Virus record (IMG/VR): IMGVR_UViG_3300031521_000088 | Location: 1-53,818 of that record | Strand: one strand, 5' to 3' | From: a virus | Length of the DNA: 53,818 nucleotides | In this document: positions 19,249 to 26,143 of the stretch, in pieces | Numbering within the stretch: position 1 is the stretch's first letter | How the letters are laid out: each line of letters starts with the position of its first letter | Notes under the pieces: model-generated | Seen by the model: only the letters and a program-made list of their open reading frames with translations | The model's database searches: none | Told to the model about the DNA's origin: nothing | Position numbers and translations under genes: made by a program

Positions 19249-19661
19249 CGTGATACCGTCTTTCCATTGTGGTCTGTCTCTCCGTCAAAGCGGAGTTCCT
19301 TGTAAGAGGACCAGAAGCCATTCTGCCATGGTCCACGTCGTTCTACGATTGTTACCAAGCACTCGATTGTGCGGGAAGGTGTCTTACCCCATGCCCTCTT
19401 GTCTAGCCCGCAGAGCAGGCAGAAGACGTTGAAGTGATGGTAGACCTCTCGCTGATATGCGCTACGGTCTAGGTACTGAGTGATGCGCTTATTGCATACC
19501 CAGAAATGAGGGCCGTGTTCGTTGTTGGGGCACCCTCTTGGTGCGTGAGGCTTCTTTGGCTTCTTGTGACGGATGCTGTGAATGTAACGGTCACCCATCA
19601 TTGGGCGATCACCGTACTTATCTTCTTCATTCCAACGAGACATCGAGTAAACTTCTGGCAC
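19239..19661 (-). CDS. Hypothetical basic protein with Cys/His pairs (140 aa)
   Basis: GTG start at 19661, because GGAGG lies a few bases upstream; the ATG at 19643 has no ribosome site. Basic N-terminus (IRHKKPKKPHAPRG) with CPNNEHGPHFWVC and FCLLCG pairs that could bind zinc. The ribosome site lies inside a 21-base tandem repeat (19664-19705), so expression may be controlled there. Confidence 0.78.
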   Translation of the reverse strand: MPEVYSMSRWNEEDKYGDRPMMGDRYIHSIRHKKPKKPHAPRGCPNNEHGPHFWVCNKRITQYLDRSAYQREVYHHFNVFCLLCGLDKRAWGKTPSRTIECLVTIVERRGPWQNGFWSSYKELRFDGETDHNGKTVSRWT

Positions 19662-19663
19662 GT

Positions 19664-19705
19664 ATCCTCCGTTAAATGGATGATATCATCCGTTTAAGGG
19701 ATGAT
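19664..19705. repeat. Tandem 21-base repeat over a ribosome binding site
   Basis: Two adjacent 21-base units differ at only a few positions. Their junction makes a perfect 14-base palindrome (GGATGATATCATCC). The downstream unit contains the GGAGG site of the gene at 19239-19661. Looks like a double operator or a translational hairpin. The next 94 bases to tRNA-Gly show nothing else. Confidence 0.65.
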
Positions 19706-19799
19706 AGAAAGTGGTTTAGGCACAATGCGCCCGACGAAAGATCATGACTCTAACGCCGTCCCTGTCAGCCTAGGATCGAGGGTGGACATCCTACCTAAG

Positions 19800-19870
19800 T
19801 GCGGATACGGGGAATCGAACCCCGGCCCCCTGCATGGCAAGCAGGGATTCTACCTCTGAACTACATCCAC
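19800..19870 (-). tRNA. tRNA-Gly(GCC)
   Basis: Acceptor GTGGATG/TATCCGC, anticodon stem CCTGC/GCAGG with loop TTGCCAT, T-arm CGGGG TTCGATT CCCCG, discriminator A. The 163 bases upstream to the HNH gene show only weak dyads. Confidence 0.92.
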
Positions 19871-20033
19871 ATGTTGCTGCAATGGAGCATCCGTTGACGC
19901 CTCCCTATTCCGGTATGGCGCAGGTTCAAGGTTTAAGCCCTGACCTTTCGGCATTACAGCAGTGCATTCTGTATTTGTGCAGGATGGAGAGATTGCTCTT
20001 TCCTCTCGTCGTACACAGGTCACAGACCCTTAG

Positions 20034-20420
20034 CTATATCTTACCATATCTGAACCCTCTTGCAGACGTGTGGCCTGCATTTCCGAAGTTCCAAGTAAGA
20101 GAGTGACAGTTTGGACAAAGAAGCCTTAAGTTGTCAACGGCGTTGTTAGAAGAGTCCCCATCGATATGGTCAATTTGCACTGGCACGTCTCCGGTCCTTA
20201 GGTTCTTCCCAGACCAGCCGCATTGCCAACACATCTTTCCTCGTACCGAATAGATGTACCTTCTCACAAACTCAGAAATGTCTCTCTCTGTACCACCAGT
20301 CTCAGCACCAACTAACCATCTTGCGATGTATTTGTCGTACTGACTAACCTGCTGACACGCATGACTACAAAACTTGGCTCTGTTTCTTCCAAGCTTCTCA
20401 CCACACACTAGGCATTTCAT
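20034..20420 (-). CDS. HNH homing-type endonuclease (128 aa)
   Basis: ATG at 20420 (MKCLVCGEKLGRNRAKFCSH). N-terminal CLVCG...CSHAC zinc knuckle, middle YDKYIARWLVG, then CWQCGWSGKNLRTGDVPVQIDHIDGDSSNNAVDNLRLLCPNCHSLT, a textbook HNH with DH, Asn and two CxxC pairs. Stands alone between tRNA-Thr and tRNA-Gly. Confidence 0.9.
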   Translation of the reverse strand: MKCLVCGEKLGRNRAKFCSHACQQVSQYDKYIARWLVGAETGGTERDISEFVRRYIYSVRGKMCWQCGWSGKNLRTGDVPVQIDHIDGDSSNNAVDNLRLLCPNCHSLTWNFGNAGHTSARGFRYGKI

Positions 20421-20424
20421 TTCG

Positions 20425-20496
20425 ATCCTCCAAAGGGAATTGAACCCTTACCAATACCATACCAAGGTACCGTGCTGCCGTTATCACTATAGAGGA
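20425..20496 (-). tRNA. tRNA-Thr(GGT)
   Basis: Acceptor TCCTCTA/TGGAGGA, anticodon stem GTACC/GGTAT with loop TTGGTAT, T-arm AAGGG TTCAATT CCCTT, discriminator T. Its 3' end is only a few bases from the HNH start codon. Confidence 0.86.
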
Positions 20497-20509
20497 ATGT
20501 TTAAAGGGA

Positions 20510-20592
20510 ACGGAGGCGGGATTTGAACCACTTATGCGCGTATGAAAGCCTTCACCTTATGAGGGTGCTGAGATGCCAACTTCTCTACTCCG
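20510..20592 (-). tRNA. tRNA-Met/Ile-like (CAT), degenerate T region
   Basis: Good D-arm (GAGA-AGTTGGCA-TCTC) and anticodon arm CACC-CTCATAA-GGTG, acceptor CGGAG/CTCCG. The region before TTCAAAT is about 16 bases too long and the T-stem barely pairs. Either an unusual or a decaying tRNA. Confidence 0.45.
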
Positions 20593-20595
20593 AAG

Positions 20596-20666
20596 TCGAG
20601 ATACCCAGAATCGAACTGGTTTGGTGACATTATGAGTGTCGTCAGGAACCATTCCTGCCTACCTCG
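20596..20666 (-). tRNA. tRNA-Met (CAT)
   Basis: Acceptor CGAGGTA/TATCTCG, D-arm CAGG-AATGGTT-CCTG, anticodon loop CTCATAA on stem CGACA/TGTCA, T-arm CCAG TTCGATT CTGG, discriminator A. The 5' C is paired, so not an obvious initiator; it could also be Ile2 if modified. The 117 bases upstream hold no gene I can identify. Confidence 0.8.
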
Positions 20667-20783
20667 TTAAATGACAGAATCCATGCTGCCCTGTGCCCAT
20701 GCCCCGCTATTTCGCTGTGGGAAGCTCTTAAAAGACTCACACCCATGCTAACCGGAAGACCGTGTACTTTGGTGATCAATAGT

Positions 20784-20853
20784 TTTTTCAAGTAGGATTA
20801 GAACCTACACTTTAGGGCTTTCGACCCCGCCTCTGCCGTTGGGCTACCGAAAA
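20784..20853 (-). tRNA. tRNA, anticodon uncertain (CGA Ser or GAA Phe)
   Basis: Acceptor TTTTCGG/TTGAAAA, D-arm GCC/GGC, T-arm GTAGG TTCTAAT CCTAC with an odd T-loop. The anticodon arm GGG...CCC can be read as loop GTCGAAA (CGA, with T33) or TCGAAAG (GAA, without T33). Short variable loop, so if Ser it is class I. Confidence 0.6.
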
Positions 20854-20859
20854 ACTAAG

Positions 20860-20930
20860 CTCTCATAGCTGGATTTGAACCAACATTGAACGGGTAACAA
20901 CCGTTTGTCCTGCCATTGAACGATACGAGA
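20860..20930 (-). tRNA. tRNA-Asn(GTT)
   Basis: Acceptor TCTCGTA/TATGAGA, anticodon stem AACGG/CCGTT with loop TTGTTAC, T-arm with TTCAAAT, discriminator G as usual for Asn. Confidence 0.9.
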
Positions 20931-21044
20931 TTAAACAATCCTGCTTTCGTATGCCAACTAAAGCCCAGATTGCGGTCAAGATGTGGAGCTACAGGATGGT
21001 ATTACAACCAATGACCATGCACAGTCTTAGTTTTCCTGCTTGCG

Positions 21045-21126
21045 TGAGCCGTGAAAGAATCGAACTTCCAATGTACATAATGACGAGAGTTTTACAGACT
21101 CCCTGCTCTACCAAGAGCGACGACCC
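21045..21126 (-). tRNA. tRNA-Tyr(GTA)
   Basis: Class II: acceptor GGGTCGT/ACGGCTC, D-arm GCTC/GAGC, anticodon stem GGAGT/ACTCT with loop CTGTAAA, extended variable region, T-arm GGAAG TTCGATT CTTTC, discriminator A. The 227 bases upstream to tRNA-Ala contain a GGAAATC/GATTTCC hairpin and a CTATCC/GGATAG dyad but no gene. Confidence 0.86.
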
Positions 21127-21353
21127 ATTGTCGGGGTTCTTTCCCTTGATCTATCCCGAACCCCAAACTCGGATAGAGGGTGAATAAGTGGATTGGTCTT
21201 TACCACTACTGCCTAGGGAAAGTGTCTCATTGTACACCTTTGAGCAGACCAAGTGTTGACTCTCAATCGGGCGTTACCCCCACCTGTGCGTTACCAGACT
21301 CTCCCGAACTGGTGTTCCGCCATATTCTGGAAATCTTGCATGGATTTCCATTG

Positions 21354-21425
21354 TGGACAATAGGGGATTCGAACCCCTACGAACTGCGTGCAAGGCAGTC
21401 ATGCTCCCATTAACATCAATCGCCC
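21354..21425 (-). tRNA. tRNA-Ala(TGC)
   Basis: Acceptor GGGCGAT/ATTGTCC with the G3.U70 alanine identity pair, anticodon stem ACTGC/GCAGT with loop CTTGCAC, T-arm AGGGG TTCGAAT CCCCT, discriminator A. Confidence 0.93.
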
Positions 21426-21438
21426 ATTCGTGATCCTC

Positions 21439-21467
21439 ATACTATCACGACTGTTACTACTTGTCAA
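21439..21467 (-). promoter_or_regulatory. Promoter before tRNA-Ala
   Basis: TTGACA, 17 bases, TAGTAT on the minus strand, ending 14 bases before the tRNA-Ala 5' end. Confidence 0.68.
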
Positions 21468-21473
21468 GCTGCG

Positions 21474-21545
21474 TTGGGTGACTGGGAATCGAACCCAGTT
21501 TAGTTCCGTATCAGAGAACTGTTCTAACCAGTCTACTATCACCCA
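21474..21545 (-). tRNA. tRNA-Ile(GAT)
   Basis: Acceptor TGGGTGA/TCACCCA, anticodon stem GTTCT/GGAAC with loop CTGATAC, T-arm CTGGG TTCGATT CCCAG, discriminator A. Confidence 0.93.
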
Positions 21546-21581
21546 TTGATAAGTGACAAGTCTTTAAGTCCCTGTCACTAG

Positions 21582-21657
21582 TCGGGATAGTGGGACTCGA
21601 ACCCACGAAGATGTCCTGTCCCCAAAACAGGCGGCCTAGCCACTGGCCCATATCCCG
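21582..21657 (-). tRNA. tRNA-Pro(TGG)
   Basis: Acceptor CGGGATA/TATCCCG (C1-G72 as in proline tRNAs), anticodon stem CCTGT/ACAGG with loop TTTGGGG, T-arm GTGGG TTCGAGT CCCAC, discriminator A. The variable loop is slightly long. Confidence 0.92.
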
Positions 21658-21745
21658 AAGCTACGCTGGTGGATGAACTTACGACCTATGTGTGCTCATA
21701 CGCACTAGGATCATCTCTTGTCGGTCAACTGACCAGCGTTATACC

Positions 21746-21774
21746 ATTGTATCATACAGTCTGATACGTGTCAA
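21746..21774 (-). promoter_or_regulatory. Promoter inside the 3' end of a CDS, before tRNA-Pro
   Basis: TTGACA, 17 bases, TACAAT on the minus strand, with a GTATCA/TGATAC dyad in the spacer. It overlaps the last codons of the gene at 21752-21940. Confidence 0.68.
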
Positions 21775-21940
21775 GCACCACGTACTCATCAACTGAGTAG
21801 CGAGGCCAAGGCTCATACTCGGGGCGTGTTGGGTACATACCCCCAGCCTTCTGATGTTCCAGAGCAGCAACCTCATTGGAGTAAACTCCATGGATGATGT
21901 CTCCGTCGTAGTCACGTTCCGTTACCAAGTAAATGTTCAT
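21752..21940 (-). CDS. Hypothetical protein (62 aa)
   Basis: ATG at 21940 (MNIYLVTERDYDGDIIHGVY), directly after the promoter at 21947-21975, so possibly leaderless or nearly so. The pattern IYLVTERDYDGDIIHGVYSNEVAALEHQKA is seen in several small phage proteins of unknown role. No zinc or membrane motif. Confidence 0.75.
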   Translation of the reverse strand: MNIYLVTERDYDGDIIHGVYSNEVAALEHQKAGGMYPTRPEYEPWPRYSVDEYVVLDTYQTV

Positions 21941-21946
21941 GGCTAG

Positions 21947-21975
21947 AGACTAGCACGTCTTGGATTATCTGTCAA
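21947..21975 (-). promoter_or_regulatory. Promoter for the 62-aa gene
   Basis: TTGACA, 17 bases, TAGTCT on the minus strand, with its -10 only seven bases from the ATG; this suggests a leaderless or very short-leader transcript. Confidence 0.6.
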
Positions 21976-21978
21976 CCG

Positions 21979-22052
21979 AGGTACCTGTGAGGCTCGAACT
22001 CACAACATCGACGTTACAAAGGTCGCGCTCTACCAATTGGAGCTAAGGTACC
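21979..22052 (-). tRNA. tRNA-Thr(TGT)
   Basis: Acceptor GGTACCT/AGGTACC, D-arm GCTC/GAGC, anticodon loop TTTGTAA on stem CGACC/CGTCG (one C.C mismatch by the loop), T-arm GTGAG TTCGAGC CTCAC, discriminator T. Confidence 0.88.
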
Positions 22053-22130
22053 ATTGCAGTCACGTCCAAATACCACCGACTGGACTACCTGCTCTATAGG
22101 GCCGGATTGTGGCTTTTTCCCTACAGCTAG

Positions 22131-22201
22131 ATCCTCCTAAGGGAATCGAACCCTCATCACTGCATTACGAAAGCAGCATCTTACCATTAGACCAAAGAGG
22201 C
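22131..22201 (-). tRNA. tRNA-Thr(CGT)
   Basis: Acceptor CCTCTT/AGGAGG with a G.A end mismatch, anticodon loop TTCGTAA on stem CTGCT/TGCAG (one T.T mismatch), T-arm GAGGG TTCGATT CCCTT, discriminator T. With GGT and TGT tRNAs the phage covers all Thr codons. Confidence 0.84.
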
Positions 22202-22240
22202 ATTGTGGTAGAGCGGAGTCGTGCCCTACCAACAACTACG

Positions 22241-22268
22241 ATTATACACTATCCTGTGAGTTTGTCAA
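22241..22268 (-). promoter_or_regulatory. Promoter inside the 3' end of a CDS, heading the tRNA array
   Basis: TTGACA, 16 bases, TATAAT on the minus strand, overlapping the final codons of the gene at 22242-22484. It would start the tRNA array at tRNA-Thr(CGT). Confidence 0.68.
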
Positions 22269-22484
22269 CTCGGTATCTTGTACCGGCGTATACTTGACCA
22301 ACCTGAATGTGATTGTTCCATCGCAGAGCGTCTTCCGTGCCGCTGCAATTGCGGCCTTGGGAGATGTAAACATCCAAGGAACTCCTGTGACTTTACCATC
22401 TCTTGTCCATACATGCTCGTATCTGAAACTAGAGTCTGGACGAGCCTTGCTCCAAACTACAACCCAGTATTCATCTAAGGTCAT
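22242..22484 (-). CDS. Hypothetical protein (80 aa)
   Basis: ATG at 22484 (MTLDEYWVVVWSKARPDSSF), AGGA six bases upstream, overlapping the previous gene by 14 bases. Beta-strand-like WVVVWSK and a MFTSPKAAIAAARKTL helix. Last protein gene before the tRNA array; function unknown. Confidence 0.78.
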   Translation of the reverse strand: MTLDEYWVVVWSKARPDSSFRYEHVWTRDGKVTGVPWMFTSPKAAIAAARKTLCDGTITFRLVKYTPVQDTELTNSQDSV

Positions 22485-22824
22485 CTGGATTCCTAGAGCT
22501 TGGTGGGGTCCATCCTTCTGTATCAGCTACACCCTTGGCATAAGCTGCGTCTACAGCTTTCTGGATTGAAGCCTTGAGAGCCTTTAGGTCAGGAACAATA
22601 TAAGTCCATGCCCTGAATTCAACAGTGTTGGTGATGAAATCATTCGGCCCTTTACTGGTGCCCATGTGCCTTTGAAGTTCTTGTCCAATAGCCAAAGCCA
22701 TATCCTTGTAGATATATTCCTCAGCATCCAAATTAGTAAACTCAAGCATTTCTTCGCTTACAACATACCTGCTGGAAACACGAACGATGCCGTCCATGAT
22801 TTCATTTTTGTTCGGAATATCCAT
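22471..22824 (-). CDS. Hypothetical protein after terminase (117 aa)
   Basis: ATG at 22824 (MDIPNKNEIMDGIVRVSSRY), AAGGAGG upstream. Mostly helical and acidic; GQELQRHMGTSKGPNDFITNTVEFRAWTYIV in the middle. Follows the terminase gene by 16 bases and may be cotranscribed with it. No domain recognised. Confidence 0.78.
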   Translation of the reverse strand: MDIPNKNEIMDGIVRVSSRYVVSEEMLEFTNLDAEEYIYKDMALAIGQELQRHMGTSKGPNDFITNTVEFRAWTYIVPDLKALKASIQKAVDAAYAKGVADTEGWTPPSSRNPDDLR

Positions 22825-22840
22825 AGTCCTCCTTAATTAG

Positions 22841-24631
22841 TTAAAGAGCACCAATACTCGATAGATACTCTTCAATTTCAGAAGGCATTGGAGGTTTTGT
22901 TTGAATACTATCATTCCCCCCAACCCCCATCTTTCGCTTCAAGCGTACATCATCATAGTCCACGATGTCAACTGTGTCGTTAACCTGCTTCGGACTACGG
23001 GTAATGCAGTTGTAGACTGCACCAGCCACGGCGTCAGCCAAGTCCTTGCTTCCCTTGCGAGGGTGGTCAACCTGTGTGTTCGACACAATACGTAGTTGAC
23101 TAAGCTCATCGAAGAGGATGTCGTTGGCTGGCATCTTGACACGATGCTCATAGACCAGCATAGCAAGATCGTCGTAATGTTTCAAGGCGACACTCAAGGT
23201 CTCAGTATTGACTCCAAGTCTGTTGAGTTCCATCTGCGTATCGAGAGAGTTCCAACGGTCGAAGGTGACAATTCCGATGTTCACCCCACGTCTACGTAGG
23301 CCCACGATCCAACTACGTACTTGCTTCAAATCGATTGGCTGCCCCGGCTTAGGCTCCCAGTAAGCAACCATGTCTACGACAACCTCAGGGACAACCTGTT
23401 CGTAGTCATTGAACTGTCCAGTCTTGACCCACTTGTTCACATGGGCTACCGCCACCGCTGCACGGTCCTGCTTCTGGGCAAGGTCGGCATGGAGGAAGTA
23501 CTTGATATCTGGATTAGGTACCCATGACTGGTCAACACGATTGACGCCGTCAATTGGATTACGAATGACCATAGAATCTCGCAGGGCTGGGATGTTCTTG
23601 ATGAACGCATCCGTGTAGGACTGTCCCATACAAGCGAAACGCTGTAGCGCGTCACCGGGGTCTTCTAGGAAGTTACGCTTGTACGAATTGATCGTCTTGG
23701 TGGGGTTAACCTTCCACGAAGGTGCCTTCAATGCGAACACTCCGTCAATGGCGTAGCTGACTACCTCATCCTCTTCCCACGCAATTGTGAAGGTGTTTCC
23801 CTCAGTGTCGTCTGGCAGTTCCTCATTGACCTTAAATGTGTGTGTGAATTCGTAAGTCTTCTTCTCACGCACTACCTTGTCGTAACGCTCGGAAATGAAG
23901 TCACCCTTGTAACGAGGGAAGGAAAGTAGAATGACCTTTCCAATCTCATCGAAACGGGAGTCTACAGAAGCGCGGAACATCTTGTAGATAGCATCACCAG
24001 TCTTGGCCTGCTCATTGCCTGTATTGGATGTCTGGGCGAAACCAGAAATCTCGTCAAGGATTGCGAGGATGAGGTTCAGTCCCTCATGGCTCTCACGCTC
24101 GGAGTGTCCAGAGTATACCGTGACATTCTTGATGAATTCAACAGCGATGATGGTGGGGTTGTACTTGCCAGCGAACCATGGACAACGCTTGATCAAGTCC
24201 TTGAAGCGCTTGAAGAAAACGTTCTTCGCCTGCTCTGCATTGATAGCGATGTTGATAAGGTCAATGGCGTCACCGGGAGGCTTGCCGAAGTACTTTGCTG
24301 GGTCTTTCAGACACAACAGCTTGTATACCATGTAAGCACAGCCAATTGTGGACGTATAGTCCTTACCGCTACCCTTGCCCAATGCGAGGACGATTTCGTT
24401 CTTGGTGTACTTCTTGTAGTGTGCCCTGCCTCTTTCACGTCCCATAAGGCGCTCTAGGTCTTGGACACGATAAATCTGGGACATGGCCTCAACCATATCT
24501 CGTTGAATTTCTGACAGGGGTGGTTGGTTCAGGAAGTTCGGTCCCAAGAACGTATCTAGTTCTACGGGGTCTTCCTCAAAAGGGTTGTCGTCAAGAGCGA
24601 CAAAGAACTCTGAGAAGTCCATGTCACTCAT
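22841..24631 (-). CDS. terL: Terminase large subunit (596 aa)
   Basis: ATP-driven DNA packaging motor and nuclease. ATPase: Walker A ALGKGSGKDYTST (about residue 84), Walker B LILAILDEISG (about 187), and a VILLSFPRYKGDF coupling segment. Nuclease: FLHADLAQKQDRAAVAV (about 380) and HPRKGSKDLADAVAGAVYN near the C-terminus supply the acidic residues. Length normal for TerL. Overlaps the small subunit gene by 8 bases. Unusually it lies beside recombination genes rather than a visible portal/capsid module. Confidence 0.93.
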   Translation of the reverse strand: MSDMDFSEFFVALDDNPFEEDPVELDTFLGPNFLNQPPLSEIQRDMVEAMSQIYRVQDLERLMGRERGRAHYKKYTKNEIVLALGKGSGKDYTSTIGCAYMVYKLLCLKDPAKYFGKPPGDAIDLINIAINAEQAKNVFFKRFKDLIKRCPWFAGKYNPTIIAVEFIKNVTVYSGHSERESHEGLNLILAILDEISGFAQTSNTGNEQAKTGDAIYKMFRASVDSRFDEIGKVILLSFPRYKGDFISERYDKVVREKKTYEFTHTFKVNEELPDDTEGNTFTIAWEEDEVVSYAIDGVFALKAPSWKVNPTKTINSYKRNFLEDPGDALQRFACMGQSYTDAFIKNIPALRDSMVIRNPIDGVNRVDQSWVPNPDIKYFLHADLAQKQDRAAVAVAHVNKWVKTGQFNDYEQVVPEVVVDMVAYWEPKPGQPIDLKQVRSWIVGLRRRGVNIGIVTFDRWNSLDTQMELNRLGVNTETLSVALKHYDDLAMLVYEHRVKMPANDILFDELSQLRIVSNTQVDHPRKGSKDLADAVAGAVYNCITRSPKQVNDTVDIVDYDDVRLKRKMGVGGNDSIQTKPPMPSEIEEYLSSIGAL

Positions 24632-25136
24632 CGATGATCACAGCTTCCTTACCGATACCCGCCATGCGCTGCAATACCTTTGGCTTACAGTGAGCACACT
24701 CGCTAACGACCTCTGTGATGATCCTCATGATGGCTGCCTGCTTGGCTTCCGTTTCCAGCATCTTCTCAGCTAGCTCACGGTTCTCAAGTAGTCCTGCCTT
24801 CTGCAACATCTCAATACGAGACTTCTCAATGTCAAGGATCAGTTTCAATGCACCAGTACGGGCACCAAGGGCGTCTGCATTCTTAGCATCCTCCATGATG
24901 TCGTATGCTTCCTTGATCAACTGGGAGTAGTGCTGATCGGCACCAGCCAGTGCTTCTCTTGCCCTGACCCGTACAGCATCAGAGTTGGAAGCCATGACCT
25001 TCCATTCCTTGACGAGGGTGACAACCCTGTGCCTTGGAATATCTAGTTCAGTGGAAATCTGTGTCTCACTCTTTCCCTTGAGGTATTCTGCGGCAACTGT
25101 GTTGACTTCATCCAAGTGTTCTGCGAGGTCTGTCAT
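24624..25136 (-). CDS. Terminase small subunit-like DNA-binding protein (170 aa)
   Basis: Immediately upstream of the large subunit. Residues 15-48 form a helix-turn-helix (YLKGKSETQISTELDIPRHRVVTLVKEWK), then a long helical region (REALAGADQHYSQLIKEAYDIMEDAK...LKLILDIEKSRIEMLQKAG) typical of oligomerising small subunits. No exact family named; position and HTH make TerS the best call. Confidence 0.75.
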   Translation of the reverse strand: MTDLAEHLDEVNTVAAEYLKGKSETQISTELDIPRHRVVTLVKEWKVMASNSDAVRVRAREALAGADQHYSQLIKEAYDIMEDAKNADALGARTGALKLILDIEKSRIEMLQKAGLLENRELAEKMLETEAKQAAIMRIITEVVSECAHCKPKVLQRMAGIGKEAVIIDE

Positions 25137-25276
25137 CGTAGCCCTGCTTCCTTGAGCTTGCGACTAATCGTCTGAATGCTTGTGTCGCATTCCTCAGCAA
25201 TATCCTTCAACGTACGACGCTCCATTACATAGCGACGACGGAGGAACGCTGGGCTGTCATATAGCTTTGCTACCAT
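25133..25276 (-). CDS. Small helix-turn-helix protein (47 aa)
   Basis: ATG at 25276 in a TGATG overlap; its stop overlaps the terminase small subunit start (ATGA). Translates MVAKLYDSPAFLRRRYVMER, then RTLKDIAEECDTSIQTISRKLKEAGLR, a compact HTH. It shares an HTH theme with the TerS-like gene next to it; may help recognise the packaging site or act as a regulator. Confidence 0.8.
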   Translation of the reverse strand: MVAKLYDSPAFLRRRYVMERRTLKDIAEECDTSIQTISRKLKEAGLR

Positions 25277-25866
25277 CACTTCTCCTTGATTACCTTGCCC
25301 CAATTGCTTGCGGCGAATGTTGCGATTCCCATTGCATCAGCAACGTCATCGTCATCCACGTTAGTCCCGTAGGTCTTGTTCATGGTGTCGATTGTCCTGT
25401 GCTTACGAATGTCACGTTCCTTGGCCTTGTACCAAGCGGCAGACTTATTGGGAGTTGCCTTCTTGATGGCTGCTTTCTCTGCCGCTGTCAAAAGGCGTGT
25501 ACCAATGAATGACTGCCACGCAATAGGGCTAACGCAATGCGATTCCTTGGCCCCACCCAAGAATGCTCCACCCAGCAATGCTCCCTGAGCCTTTGCCAAT
25601 TGTGCAGCAGTATTGTGTGAGTTCGTATAAATCGTATCTTCGATCACAATAATTGTACCATTAGGCAGCTTGTCAAAGAATGCCTTTGTTTTGTTCGAGA
25701 TGTCTTTCATCTTCTCGTTGATGTTATTGCCATTGAACTTGATCTTGCCGTAGCGAATGATCTTACCGTCCGTATAAATAGCAAATGCCATCGAGTTAGT
25801 GCTAGCGTCAATACTAACAAAACTCGATGGCGGTGCTACGTTGAGAATCTTTGTGATTCTAGGCAT
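25276..25866 (-). CDS. RuvC-like Holliday junction resolvase (196 aa)
   Basis: RNase H-fold nuclease. Acidic residues visible: Asp in SFVSIDASTNSMAFAI (about 20), Glu in GTIIVIEDTIYTNSHNTA (about 73), and the Asp cluster NVDDDDVADAMGIATFAA near the C-terminus. Layout and length match phage RuvC-type resolvases, which cut branched DNA before packaging. AGAGGAG ribosome site. Followed directly by packaging genes. Confidence 0.85.
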   Translation of the reverse strand: MPRITKILNVAPPSSFVSIDASTNSMAFAIYTDGKIIRYGKIKFNGNNINEKMKDISNKTKAFFDKLPNGTIIVIEDTIYTNSHNTAAQLAKAQGALLGGAFLGGAKESHCVSPIAWQSFIGTRLLTAAEKAAIKKATPNKSAAWYKAKERDIRKHRTIDTMNKTYGTNVDDDDVADAMGIATFAASNWGKVIKEK

Positions 25867-26143
25867 TGTGTCTCCTCTTTAGGTTCTCTACTTCACGGAG
25901 GACGACATGCTCTGAGAAATAGCAAGAAGCGCAATACTTAGATTCGTTGTAGACAGAAAGCACATTTGTACAATCGCTATTTGCACAAATGCGTTTCTTT
26001 GTCTTACGTCGATTAAGCTTGCGCTCTTTGCTCTTTATAGCTTGGTTGTGTTTGGTTGCCGCTGTACGGCATTCTTCCGAACAATAAATTTGAAAGCTCA
26101 CTGTCGGGGAGAATGGGGTGTGGCACCAATCACATTGCTTCAT
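25859..26143 (-). CDS. Zinc-finger protein (94 aa)
   Basis: Start chosen at ATG 26143 (MKQCDWCHTPFSPTVSFQIY) because it makes an ATGA overlap with the Cas4-like gene. Two zinc knuckles (CDWC...CSEEC and CANSDC...CASCYF) separated by a Lys/Arg-rich helix (KSKERKLNRRKTKKR). DNA- or RNA-binding is likely. The first knuckle resembles those on HNH proteins, but no HNH core is present. Confidence 0.78.
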   Translation of the reverse strand: MKQCDWCHTPFSPTVSFQIYCSEECRTAATKHNQAIKSKERKLNRRKTKKRICANSDCTNVLSVYNESKYCASCYFSEHVVLREVENLKRRHNA

